Assembly (NCBI GenBank): GCA_017652965.1
Contig: JAGBZZ010000185.1
Span: 1-9,905 of the forward strand
Origin: Clostridia bacterium
Lineage (GTDB): Bacteria; Bacillota_A; Clostridia; Oscillospirales; CAG-272
DNA length: 9,905 nt
Direction of reading: 5' to 3'
Position numbers and translations under genes: made by a program. The notes under the pieces are model-generated. The model saw only the letters and a list, made by a program, of their open reading frames with translations. It made no database searches and was not told the DNA's origin. This document shows positions 1 through 6,759 of this stretch, in pieces; the first letter of the stretch is position 1; each line of letters starts with the position of its first letter.

Positions 1-65
1 GGCTATGCCGCGCGGCTCGACGGTACACTTGCTCGCGCATCCGCATAGCAACGCATAACCGAAAA
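1..65 (+). other. Possible 3' end of an upstream gene, unresolved
   Basis: These bases precede a terminator-like hairpin, so an upstream gene may end here. Frame 1 reads GYAARLDGTLARASA and then a TAG at 46-48. Frame 2 reads AMPRGSTVHLLAHPHSNA and ends in TAA at 56-58. Either could be a C-terminus, but the fragment is too short to recognise a family or choose a frame. No tRNA-like fold was seen. Confidence 0.2.
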
Positions 66-106
66 GGGAAAGGGGTTTTATGTGATCTACATAGAATCCC
101 TTTTCC
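66..106 (+). terminator. Long terminator-like hairpin before the Lrp operon
   Basis: Bases 66-83 pair continuously with 89-106, giving 18 pairs of which three are G-U (G75, T78 and G68 partners), closed by the loop GATCT at 84-88. A T-rich but interrupted stretch follows (107-136), and on the minus strand the helix runs into TTTT. The most likely role is terminating an upstream transcript, possibly in both directions, since a strong promoter begins at 161. The lack of an immediate U-run keeps confidence moderate. Confidence 0.5.
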
Positions 107-160
107 GCTTCTTCGTAATTTAATTTGTTTTACGGAACGGCGTTTTTTTCTGCGCGTTAC

Positions 161-189
161 TTGACAAAAGCGCGCTTTCGTGATATACT
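161..189 (+). promoter_or_regulatory. Sigma-A promoter of the Lrp-aminotransferase operon, with palindrome in spacer
   Basis: A perfect -35 box TTGACA (161-166) and a -10 box TATACT (184-189, one mismatch) are separated by exactly 17 bases. Transcription would start near 196, only about 20 bases before the ATG at 217, so the leader is short. The spacer contains the perfect 12-bp palindrome AAAGCGCGCTTT (167-178), well placed to act as an operator. The promoter call is firm; the operator role is inference. Confidence 0.85.
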
Positions 190-216
190 TTCTAAAACAT
201 TTGGGAGGAAACACCT

Positions 217-696
217 ATGGACGAAATATTGAAGCTTCTGGAATCCGACGCTACCCTGACCCCCGAGATGCTGGCCAAGATGTGCCGCAAGGACGTGGGG
301 GACATCCGCGCCGCTATTGAGGAGTGGGAAAAGGCGGGTGTCATCCTCGGCCGTCGCACACTGGTAGACTGGGAGCGCGCGGGTGAGGAAAAGGTGCGCG
401 CCATGATCGAGGTCAAGATCAATCACAAGGGCGCCTATGCCTATGATAAGCTGGCGCAGAAGATCCGCAATTATCCCGAGGTCAAGTCCCTGTACCTGAT
501 GTCGGGTGCCTACGATTTTTTGGTGATCGTGGAGGGCAGAAGCCTTAAGGACGTGGCCTTCTTTGTGGGGGATAAGCTTTCCTCGCACGAGATGGTAACC
601 TCAACGGCCACCCACTTTGTCCTGAACACCTACAAGGAAAACCACGTGCTTTTCAAGGTGCCGGAGGGCGATGAAAGGATTGCAGACCTCTTATGA
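217..696 (+). CDS. Lrp/AsnC-family transcriptional regulator
   Basis: A 159-residue protein, the usual length for the Lrp/AsnC family of amino-acid-responsive DNA-binding regulators. Residues 1-50 form a winged helix-turn-helix (TPEMLAKMC then the recognition helix near 26-40, then EKAGVILGRR). Residues 58-148 form the RAM ligand-binding/oligomerisation domain, with the typical segment SLYLMSGAYDFLVIVEG near 91-107, where the G-x-Y-D turn binds the effector in relatives. The start at 217 is supported by GGGAGG at 204-209, seven bases upstream. The stop codon overlaps the start of the aminotransferase gene (ATGA), so the two are translationally coupled. By analogy with family members it probably senses an amino acid or keto acid, controls the aminotransferase and regulates its own promoter. 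The ligand cannot be told from sequence. Confidence 0.92.
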   Translation: MDEILKLLESDATLTPEMLAKMCRKDVGDIRAAIEEWEKAGVILGRRTLVDWERAGEEKVRAMIEVKINHKGAYAYDKLAQKIRNYPEVKSLYLMSGAYDFLVIVEGRSLKDVAFFVGDKLSSHEMVTSTATHFVLNTYKENHVLFKVPEGDERIADLL

Positions 697-1868
697 TCTC
701 TTACGACTCGCTACTTTCTGCGCGTGTGCGCGAGCTGAAGCCCTCGGGCATCCGCAAATTCTTTGACCTTTTGTCCTCTATGGACGACGTGGTGGCGCTG
801 ACGGTCGGTCAGCCCGATTTTGTGACACCCTGGCACATCCGTGAGGCGGCCATTGACAGCCTAGAGCGCGGCCGCACCTATTATACAAGCAACGCCGGTA
901 CCACCGAGCTGCGCCGCGGCATCGCCGCTTATCTTTCAAGGAGATTTTCGCTTTCCTACGATCCGCTTGGCGAGATCATCGTCACGGTGGGTGGCAGTGA
1001 GGCCATCGACATCGCGATCCGTACCGTCCTTGACCCGGGCGACGAGGTCATTATCCCTGTCCCGTCCTTTGTTTGCTACGAACCGCTGACCCGCATGGCA
1101 GGCGGCGTGCCCGTGATGCTGGAGACCCTGCCCGAGGACGGCTTTAAGCTGACGCCCGAGCGCCTGCGCGCCGCCATCACCCCGCGCACCAAGCTCCTGG
1201 TGCTCCCCTTTCCCAACAATCCGACCGGGGCGATCCTCACCGAGGAGGAGCTTGCAGGGATCGCGGAGGTTTTGCGCGGCACCAACGTCCTCGTGCTATC
1301 CGATGAGATCTATGCCGAGCTGACCTACGGCCGCACGCACACCTCGATTGCCGCGATCCCCGATATGCGGGAGCGCACCATCCTTGTCAGCGGCTTTTCC
1401 AAGGCCTATGCTATGACGGGCTGGCGGCTTGGCTATATCGCCGCCCCCGCACCTCTGGCCAAGGAAATGCTGAAGCTGCACCAATATGCCATCATGTGTG
1501 CGCCGACGGCCAGCCAGTTTGCGGCGGTGGAGGCCATCAAAAACGGGGATGAGGATATCGCCATGATGCGCGAGGAATACGACCGCCGCCGTGCCTTTTT
1601 GCTGGATGGGCTTGCCGAGCTGGGCCTGCCCTGCTTTCCTGCCGAGGGGGCGTTTTACCTCTACCCCTACATCGGCGGCTACGGTCTTTCCAGCGAAGAG
1701 TTCTGCGAGCGGCTTCTACATGAGGAGCGCTGTGCCATTGTCCCCGGTACCGCCTTTGGCGCGGTGGGCGAGGGTTACGCCCGCATATCCTATGCTTACT
1801 CCATGCATCATTTGGAGGAGGCGCTTGTGCGCATCGGGAAATTTTTAGAAAAGCTGAAAAATCCCTAA
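693..1868 (+). CDS. Class I/II PLP-dependent aminotransferase (aspartate/aromatic aminotransferase-like)
   Basis: A 391-residue fold-type I aminotransferase, a normal full length for the AspC-like class. It transfers an amino group from an amino acid to a 2-oxo acid using pyridoxal phosphate in the cytoplasm. Visible landmarks are VGQPDF (38-43), YTSNAGTTELR (64-74), the cofactor glycine loop VTVGGSEA (97-104), PNNPTG (174-179, with Asn176 the conserved ring contact), SDEIY (203-207, Asp204 contacting the pyridine nitrogen and Tyr207), the Schiff-base lysine Lys237 in SGFSKAYAMTGWRLGY, and Arg364 in YARISY, the expected carboxylate-binding arginine. It overlaps the regulator gene by four bases and is followed by an intrinsic terminator, closing a two-gene operon. 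Substrate preference (aspartate, aromatic or branched-chain) is not decidable here, so no symbol is given. All key catalytic residues are present. Confidence 0.95.
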   Translation: MISYDSLLSARVRELKPSGIRKFFDLLSSMDDVVALTVGQPDFVTPWHIREAAIDSLERGRTYYTSNAGTTELRRGIAAYLSRRFSLSYDPLGEIIVTVGGSEAIDIAIRTVLDPGDEVIIPVPSFVCYEPLTRMAGGVPVMLETLPEDGFKLTPERLRAAITPRTKLLVLPFPNNPTGAILTEEELAGIAEVLRGTNVLVLSDEIYAELTYGRTHTSIAAIPDMRERTILVSGFSKAYAMTGWRLGYIAAPAPLAKEMLKLHQYAIMCAPTASQFAAVEAIKNGDEDIAMMREEYDRRRAFLLDGLAELGLPCFPAEGAFYLYPYIGGYGLSSEEFCERLLHEERCAIVPGTAFGAVGEGYARISYAYSMHHLEEALVRIGKFLEKLKNP

Positions 1869-1882
1869 GCCCTGCAAAAGGG

Positions 1883-1914
1883 GGGCATATGCACTGTGCA
1901 TATGCCCTCTTTTT
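1883..1914 (+). terminator. Intrinsic terminator of the Lrp-aminotransferase operon
   Basis: An 11-bp perfect stem (1883-1893 with 1897-1907, GGGCATATGCA) closed by a three-base loop is followed by TCTTTTTGTTT. It lies 15 bases after the aminotransferase stop codon. This is a strong rho-independent terminator. Confidence 0.9.
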
Positions 1915-1930
1915 GTTTCTCTTTTGCGGT

Positions 1931-1948
1931 TTCTTTTTGCAAAAAGAA
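1931..1948. repeat. Perfect 18-bp A/T palindrome between operons
   Basis: TTCTTTTTGCAAAAAGAA at 1931-1948 is identical to its reverse complement. It sits 17 bases past the end of the terminator T-tract and 28 bases before the -35 box of the next operon. It could be an accessory terminator element, a regulator site for the helicase operon, or a dispersed palindromic repeat. The sequence alone does not decide. Confidence 0.6.
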
Positions 1949-1975
1949 GAGATAACCCCTCGCGGCGTCCCATTT

Positions 1976-2004
1976 TTGGTACGCAACCTTTGCTATACTA
2001 TAAT
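1976..2004 (+). promoter_or_regulatory. Probable sigma-A promoter of the helicase-MoxR-VWA operon
   Basis: A perfect -10 box TATAAT (1999-2004) lies exactly 17 bases after TTGGTA (1976-1981), which matches the -35 consensus at four of six positions. A second -10-like hexamer, TATACT, overlaps at 1994-1999. The predicted transcript start near 2011 gives a leader of about 28 bases before the ATG at 2039. The position after the preceding terminator supports independent transcription of the three-gene operon. Confidence 0.7.
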
Positions 2005-2027
2005 CTCAACTCAAAAAGAACGGCAAG

Positions 2028-2033
2028 AGGAGG
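2028..2033 (+). promoter_or_regulatory. Ribosome binding site that fixes the helicase start
   Basis: A perfect AGGAGG lies five bases before the ATG at 2039. The reading frame stays open upstream to an ATG at 1889, but that codon is inside the terminator stem and upstream of the promoter. The start at 2039 is therefore clearly preferred. Confidence 0.88.
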
Positions 2034-2038
2034 ACGCT

Positions 2039-5000
2039 ATGGAAAAGAAGAATATGACCCCGATAGACGAAAGTGCATCCCCACAGGAGCTTTTGGATGC
2101 CATCAACAGCAAAAGCGGAACCCTCTCCCCTGCCGAGGTGGCACAGCTTATCCGCCGTTTGGTTACCCTGCGCCAGGAGAACCGTGCCAAGGAAAAGGAG
2201 GCCGCGCGTACGCGCACGCGCGAATCGAAAAAAGAAGAGACCGCCCGTGCGCGGGAGGAGAAAAAGGCCGCCGCCGCCAAGGAGCGTGCCGCCCATGCGG
2301 CGCACGTGGCCGAGGTCACCGCGATGGAGCTACCCCTGGATTGGGAAAACGCCTTTTGCGATGACCCGCGCGCCGAGGGCACGTATACCGAAAGCATCCC
2401 GGACGGCCTTGTACGCTCGCTTACCACGCTTGGACGGGTGGATATCGAATACATCGCCAAGATCACCGACACCTCCTGCAAGGAGGTCATCCTCGGCCTG
2501 CGCGGTGCGATCTTTCAGAACCCCGAGACCTGGGGCGAATGCTTTTACCGCGGCTGGGAAACGGCCGAGGAATATCTTTCGGGCAATCTGATACGGAAAT
2601 GGCAGGTCGCCAAGGCCGCCAACAAAAGCTATAGCGGCTACTTCCGTGAAAACATCAAGGCGCTGGAGGCCGCCCTGCCCCCTGCAGTCCCTACCGACAA
2701 GATCTACGTGACGCTTGGCTCGCCCTGGGTTCCCACCGAGGTGATCGACGAGTTTATCAACCATATCCTTCAGATCCGCTATCGTCCCTACCACGGCACC
2801 CGCCACGATGAGGAGACGGGCACCTGGGAGATCCCGGATAAGGAAGCGCTTTACTCACGCAACACCGTGGCGGCGGGGACGACCTACGGTACACGGCGCA
2901 TCCATGCCCTTTCACTACTCGAGAAGACACTGAATATGCGCACCGTCACGGTGACGGACGAGGAGATCCTCCCGGGGCCGAAAAGGAAGGTGCGCCACGT
3001 CCTCAACCAGGAGGAAACGGTGCTGGCACTGGAAAAGCAGACTATGCTGATCGAGGAGTTCCGCAGATGGGTCTTTGCTGATGAAGAGCGGCGGGAGGCG
3101 CTGAGCGTGCTATACGGCAACAAATACGGTTGTGTGCGGCGGCGCATCTTTGACGGCTCGTTTCTCACCTTCCCTACGATGTCGGATGCTATCTCGCTGT
3201 ATCCCTATCAGAAAAACGCGGTGGCGCGCATCCTGTTTTCCCCCAATACGCTTTTAGCGCACGACGTTGGCTCGGGCAAGACCTATATCATGATCGCCGC
3301 GGGGATGGAGCTGCGCCGCATGGGGCTTTCCCAAAAGAACCTGTACGTCCTGCCCAACAACCTGGTCTCGCAGTGGGAGAGCATCTTCCGTACGATGTAC
3401 CCGCACGCCAGGATCCTTTCGGTCACCCCCTCCCGCTTTACCCCCTCTCGCCGTCTTGCCATGCTGGAGCGCATCCGGGATGAGGATCACGACGCGATCC
3501 TGATGGCCTATAGCTGCTTTGAGCGCATCTCGGTCTCCTGCCGCTATCACGAGGAGGAGCTTAACGAGCTTTGGGAAAAGCTTGAGAAGATCGCGGCCGA
3601 TCCGCAAAAGGCCACAAGCTACGTCAACCGCAAGAAGAGCGCCGTGAAAAAGGAGCTGGCCAAGGCGGCCGCCGCAATCGAAGCACCCGAGGACATCCCC
3701 TTTGATCAGCTGGGGATCACGCGCCTCTTTGTAGACGAGGCGCACAACTACAAAAACGTCCCGATCGAGACCAAAAGCGATAAGGTAAACGGGATCTCGT
3801 CGGGCGGGTCGCAAAAGTGCCGCGATATGCTGGACAAGGTGCGCATCGTGCAAAAGAAAAACGGGGGCGGGGGTGTGGTAATGGCCACAGGCACGCCCAT
3901 CACGAACTCGATCACCGATGCCTTTGTCATGCAACAGTATCTCCAAAGCGGCGAGCTGACCCTTCTGGATCTGCAGACCTTTGACAGCTGGATCGGCATG
4001 TTTGCCGAGCGCGTGACCGAGTTTGAGATCGACGTGGACACCAGCGGATACCGTCTTGTCACCCGTTTTTCCCGCTTCCATAACCTGCCCGAGCTGACCG
4101 CCATCTTTTCCTCGGTGGCCGATTTTCACCAGGTGGGGCCGGGGGCGGGACTGCCCGCGTTTGACGGGTATCACGATGCCCTGCTCCCACGCTCGGCCGA
4201 GCTGCGGGATTTTCTGAAGGATATCTCCGACCGCGCCGACAACGTGCGCCGGGGCCGCATCCCGATGCGGGAGGACAATATGCTGAAGATCACCACCGAC
4301 GGGCGCAAGGCGGCACTGGATCTGCGGCTTGTGGAGCGCGAGACCTTCTCGCATCCCGGCACCAAGGTAGCCGAATGCGCCGAAAACGTGATGACGATCT
4401 ACCGTGCCACCGCCGCCACCCGCGCGACCCAGCTTGTCTTTTGCGATATCTCTACCCCGAAAAGCAGCTTTAATATGTATGACGAGCTGCGCCGCCTTCT
4501 CATCGAGGGGGGGATCCCCGGCGAGGAGATCGCCTTTATCCACGATGCCACCGGCGAGCGGCGCCGCACCCTGCTTTTTTCCAAGGTATGCGCGGGAGAG
4601 GTGCGCGTTCTTATCGGCTCCACCTTCAAGCTGGGGATGGGCGTTAACGTACAGGAGAGGCTGATTGCCATCCATCACCTGGATGTGCCGTGGCGGCCCG
4701 CGGATATGACCCAGCGCGAGGGGCGCATCCTGCGCCAGGGCAACACCAACGAGCGGGTGTTTATTTACCGCTATATCACCGAGGGGAGCTTTGATGCCTA
4801 CTCCTGGCAGATCCTTGAAACCAAGCAGCGCTTTATCACCGGGCTTCTTTCCGGGGCGATCACCGAGCGCTCGGGCAGTGACGTGGACGGCCGCGCCCTG
4901 AACTATGCCGAGGTCAAGGCCCTGGCGATCGGCAATCCGCTGATCAAGGAGCGGGTAGAGGTAGCCAATGAGCTGGCGCGGTGCTTTACCCTGCAAAGCC

Positions 5001-5647
5001 GCGCCGTGGAGGAGCATATCCGCATGGAGCGCGAGCTTTCCGAGCTGCCCGCAAGGATCAGCCATCAAAACGACCTGATCAAGCGTTGCCGCGGCGACTG
5101 TGAATTTTTAAAGGAGGAGCAAAAGTCGGCATTGCCGCCCCTTCCCAAGTCCCCTTCCCTGCCCTCGGCCGGTGAGGGGGGCGGGAGCCCCTTCACCGAG
5201 GAGGCGGTGGCCGCCCTATCCGCTGAGGAGGAGGCATGGAGACGTGGCCGCGAGGAGCGCCGGCTTTTGCGCGAGCGGCTCTCTCTTGCCCTGCGCGAGA
5301 ACGTCCTCTCCACAACCGAGACCTATTTCGGAGAATACCGCGGCTTTGGTATCTACCTCCCCGCCAATATGGATACGGTGCATCCCTTTGTGCGGCTGGC
5401 GCGCGACGGGCATTACGCCGTGGACGTTGGTATCACCGAGGGCGGGTGCCTTATCCGCATTGACAGCTTTCTGGACGCCCTGCCCGAGCATCTTGCCAAG
5501 CTGCGCGAAAATTTGCGCCGCATGAAGGCGCGGCGGGACGGGCTGACGGTAGAATTAAAAAAGACAACCGGCTATGCCGAGCGCATCGAGGCGCTAACGG
5601 TGCGCCTTGCCGAGATCGATAAAAAGTTAGGAGTAACGGCCTCATGA
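2039..5647 (+). CDS. DarB-like SNF2-type DNA helicase, stand-alone (no methyltransferase domain)
   Basis: A 1202-residue superfamily 2 helicase, probably an ATP-driven DNA translocase. Order: a charged Lys/Glu/Ala coiled coil (about 45-95); a conserved pre-helicase region (about 125-380) with EEYLSGN (177-183) and LGSPWVPTEVIDEF (226-239); helicase core 1 with YPYQKNAV (388-395), Walker A GSGKT (411-415), DEAH box (566-569) and ATGTP (616-620); helicase core 2 with GVNVQ (868-872) and motif VI QREGRILRQG (892-901); then NYAEVKALAIGNPLIK (955-970), a helical region and a small C-terminal domain starting EYRGFGIYL (1099-1107). These segments resemble the C-terminal half of giant methyltransferase-helicase proteins on phages and clostridial conjugative elements (P1 DarB type). 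No NPPY/NPPF methyltransferase motif is present. Residues about 1029-1055 form a Pro/Gly/Ser linker. The stop overlaps the next start (ATGA). The family call is from remembered motif similarity, not a search. Confidence 0.88.
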   Translation: MEKKNMTPIDESASPQELLDAINSKSGTLSPAEVAQLIRRLVTLRQENRAKEKEAARTRTRESKKEETARAREEKKAAAAKERAAHAAHVAEVTAMELPLDWENAFCDDPRAEGTYTESIPDGLVRSLTTLGRVDIEYIAKITDTSCKEVILGLRGAIFQNPETWGECFYRGWETAEEYLSGNLIRKWQVAKAANKSYSGYFRENIKALEAALPPAVPTDKIYVTLGSPWVPTEVIDEFINHILQIRYRPYHGTRHDEETGTWEIPDKEALYSRNTVAAGTTYGTRRIHALSLLEKTLNMRTVTVTDEEILPGPKRKVRHVLNQEETVLALEKQTMLIEEFRRWVFADEERREALSVLYGNKYGCVRRRIFDGSFLTFPTMSDAISLYPYQKNAVARILFSPNTLLAHDVGSGKTYIMIAAGMELRRMGLSQKNLYVLPNNLVSQWESIFRTMYPHARILSVTPSRFTPSRRLAMLERIRDEDHDAILMAYSCFERISVSCRYHEEELNELWEKLEKIAADPQKATSYVNRKKSAVKKELAKAAAAIEAPEDIPFDQLGITRLFVDEAHNYKNVPIETKSDKVNGISSGGSQKCRDMLDKVRIVQKKNGGGGVVMATGTPITNSITDAFVMQQYLQSGELTLLDLQTFDSWIGMFAERVTEFEIDVDTSGYRLVTRFSRFHNLPELTAIFSSVADFHQVGPGAGLPAFDGYHDALLPRSAELRDFLKDISDRADNVRRGRIPMREDNMLKITTDGRKAALDLRLVERETFSHPGTKVAECAENVMTIYRATAATRATQLVFCDISTPKSSFNMYDELRRLLIEGGIPGEEIAFIHDATGERRRTLLFSKVCAGEVRVLIGSTFKLGMGVNVQERLIAIHHLDVPWRPADMTQREGRILRQGNTNERVFIYRYITEGSFDAYSWQILETKQRFITGLLSGAITERSGSDVDGRALNYAEVKALAIGNPLIKERVEVANELARCFTLQSRAVEEHIRMERELSELPARISHQNDLIKRCRGDCEFLKEEQKSALPPLPKSPSLPSAGEGGGSPFTEEAVAALSAEEEAWRRGREERRLLRERLSLALRENVLSTTETYFGEYRGFGIYLPANMDTVHPFVRLARDGHYAVDVGITEGGCLIRIDSFLDALPEHLAKLRENLRRMKARRDGLTVELKKTTGYAERIEALTVRLAEIDKKLGVTAS
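5162..5193 (+). repeat. GC-rich inverted repeat encoding a linker inside the helicase gene
   Basis: GGTGAGGGG at 5171-5179 can pair with CCCCTTCACC (about 5188-5197, one bulged A), and CCCTC at 5162-5166 can alternatively pair with GAGGG at 5174-5178. The DNA encodes part of the low-complexity Pro/Ser/Gly stretch at residues about 1029-1055, between two better conserved segments. It may be a small palindromic element captured in frame, or simply a low-complexity linker. Confidence 0.4.
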
Positions 5648-6759
5648 GCGACATCAAGCTTCAGAACATCCCCACCATGAGCGTCGGAGGGGCGGTGACC
5701 GCCCTTTCCGAGCTCTACACCTCCGCCATACGGGCGGGGCTTCCCCTGCGCACGCTACCCTCTGTGATGCTTTGGGGGCCGCCCGGTGTCGGTAAATCCC
5801 AGGCTATCCGCCAGATGGCGGATGCCATCACGGCAGGAACGGGCAAGCGCACCGTAGTAACCGATGTGCGGCTTTTGCTCTTTAACCCGATCGACCTGCG
5901 CGGCATCCCGACGGCGAATGCCGACAAGACGCTGGCCGTCTGGCTGAAGCCGAAGATCTTTCAGATGGACGAGGGGCGGGATCTTGTAAACATCCTCTTT
6001 TTGGACGAGATCTCGGCCGCGCCGCAATCGGTACAGGCGGCCGCCTACCAGATCACGCTGGATCGCGTGGTGGGCGAGCATCGCCTGCCCGAAAACTGCA
6101 TTGTTGTGGCGGCGGGAAACCGTACCACCGACAAATCGGTAGCCTTTAAGATGCCCAAGGCACTGGCCAACCGCTTGATGCACCTGGAGATCGAGGGGAG
6201 CTTCAGCTCCTGGCGAAGCTGGGCGGTCAGCCATGGGATCCATCGGATGGTGCTGGGCTTTCTCTCCTTCCGCCAAAGCTATCTGATGGACTTTGATTCC
6301 GGCAATGAGGATCTGGCCTTCCCGACGCCGCGTTCCTGGGAGATGGTCAGTAATCTTTTGCATGCCGCGGGAGAGGATACCGAAAAGCTGTATCCCCTGA
6401 TCGCGGGGCTGGTGGGAAGCGGGGCGGCCATCGAGTTCCGCACCTGGGCGCGTATTTATGCCGACCTGCCGCGCATTGAGGATATCTTTGACGGAAAAAT
6501 GCCGCCTCTGCCCGGCAATAGCGACGCCATGTATGCCCTGGCCGCCTCCATCACTGCCTATGCGCGCGAGCATCGGCACGAGACGGCGCGGCTGACGAGT
6601 TCCATCCGCTATATCGATAGGATGCCCCCCGACTTCTCTGCCCTTGTCATGCGGGACTATATGTGCTTTGAGCCGGACTTCAAGCACAAGCTGATGGCGA
6701 TCCCCGAATTTTCTCGCTGGCTGCAAACGAAAGGAAAGCTGTTGAATGGCGCTCAATAA
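5644..6759 (+). CDS. MoxR-like AAA+ ATPase
   Basis: A 371-residue AAA+ protein of the MoxR/AAA_5 type, which usually forms hexameric rings and remodels partners recruited through a VWA protein. Seen in order: Walker A GPPGVGKS (45-52), Walker B LFLDE (118-122), a sensor 1 asparagine Asn159 in AAGNR, and a candidate arginine finger Arg177 in KALANRLMH. The segment PIDLRGIP (82-89) fits the MoxR insertion near the substrate pore. The C-terminal 180 residues are mostly helical (lid and partner-binding region). AGGAG at 5629-5633 lies ten bases before the start, and the ATGA overlap with the helicase stop indicates coupled translation. The VWA gene starts inside its last 14 bases. MoxR ATPases pair genetically with VWA proteins (RavA-ViaA, NorQ-NorD, CoxD-CoxE), matching this layout. 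The substrate is unknown; the helicase next door is the obvious candidate partner, by inference. Confidence 0.92.
   Translation: MSDIKLQNIPTMSVGGAVTALSELYTSAIRAGLPLRTLPSVMLWGPPGVGKSQAIRQMADAITAGTGKRTVVTDVRLLLFNPIDLRGIPTANADKTLAVWLKPKIFQMDEGRDLVNILFLDEISAAPQSVQAAAYQITLDRVVGEHRLPENCIVVAAGNRTTDKSVAFKMPKALANRLMHLEIEGSFSSWRSWAVSHGIHRMVLGFLSFRQSYLMDFDSGNEDLAFPTPRSWEMVSNLLHAAGEDTEKLYPLIAGLVGSGAAIEFRTWARIYADLPRIEDIFDGKMPPLPGNSDAMYALAASITAYAREHRHETARLTSSIRYIDRMPPDFSALVMRDYMCFEPDFKHKLMAIPEFSRWLQTKGKLLNGAQ

Noticed and set aside
1889..2038. Longer start for the helicase at 1889, adding 50 residues
   Set aside because: The ATG lies in the stem of the preceding terminator and upstream of the promoter, with no ribosome binding site. 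The ATG at 2039 has a perfect AGGAGG.
3254..5068. 604-codon open frame on the minus strand inside the helicase gene
   Set aside because: It is a shadow of a GC-rich gene with conserved helicase motifs on the plus strand, and its translation has no recognisable domain.
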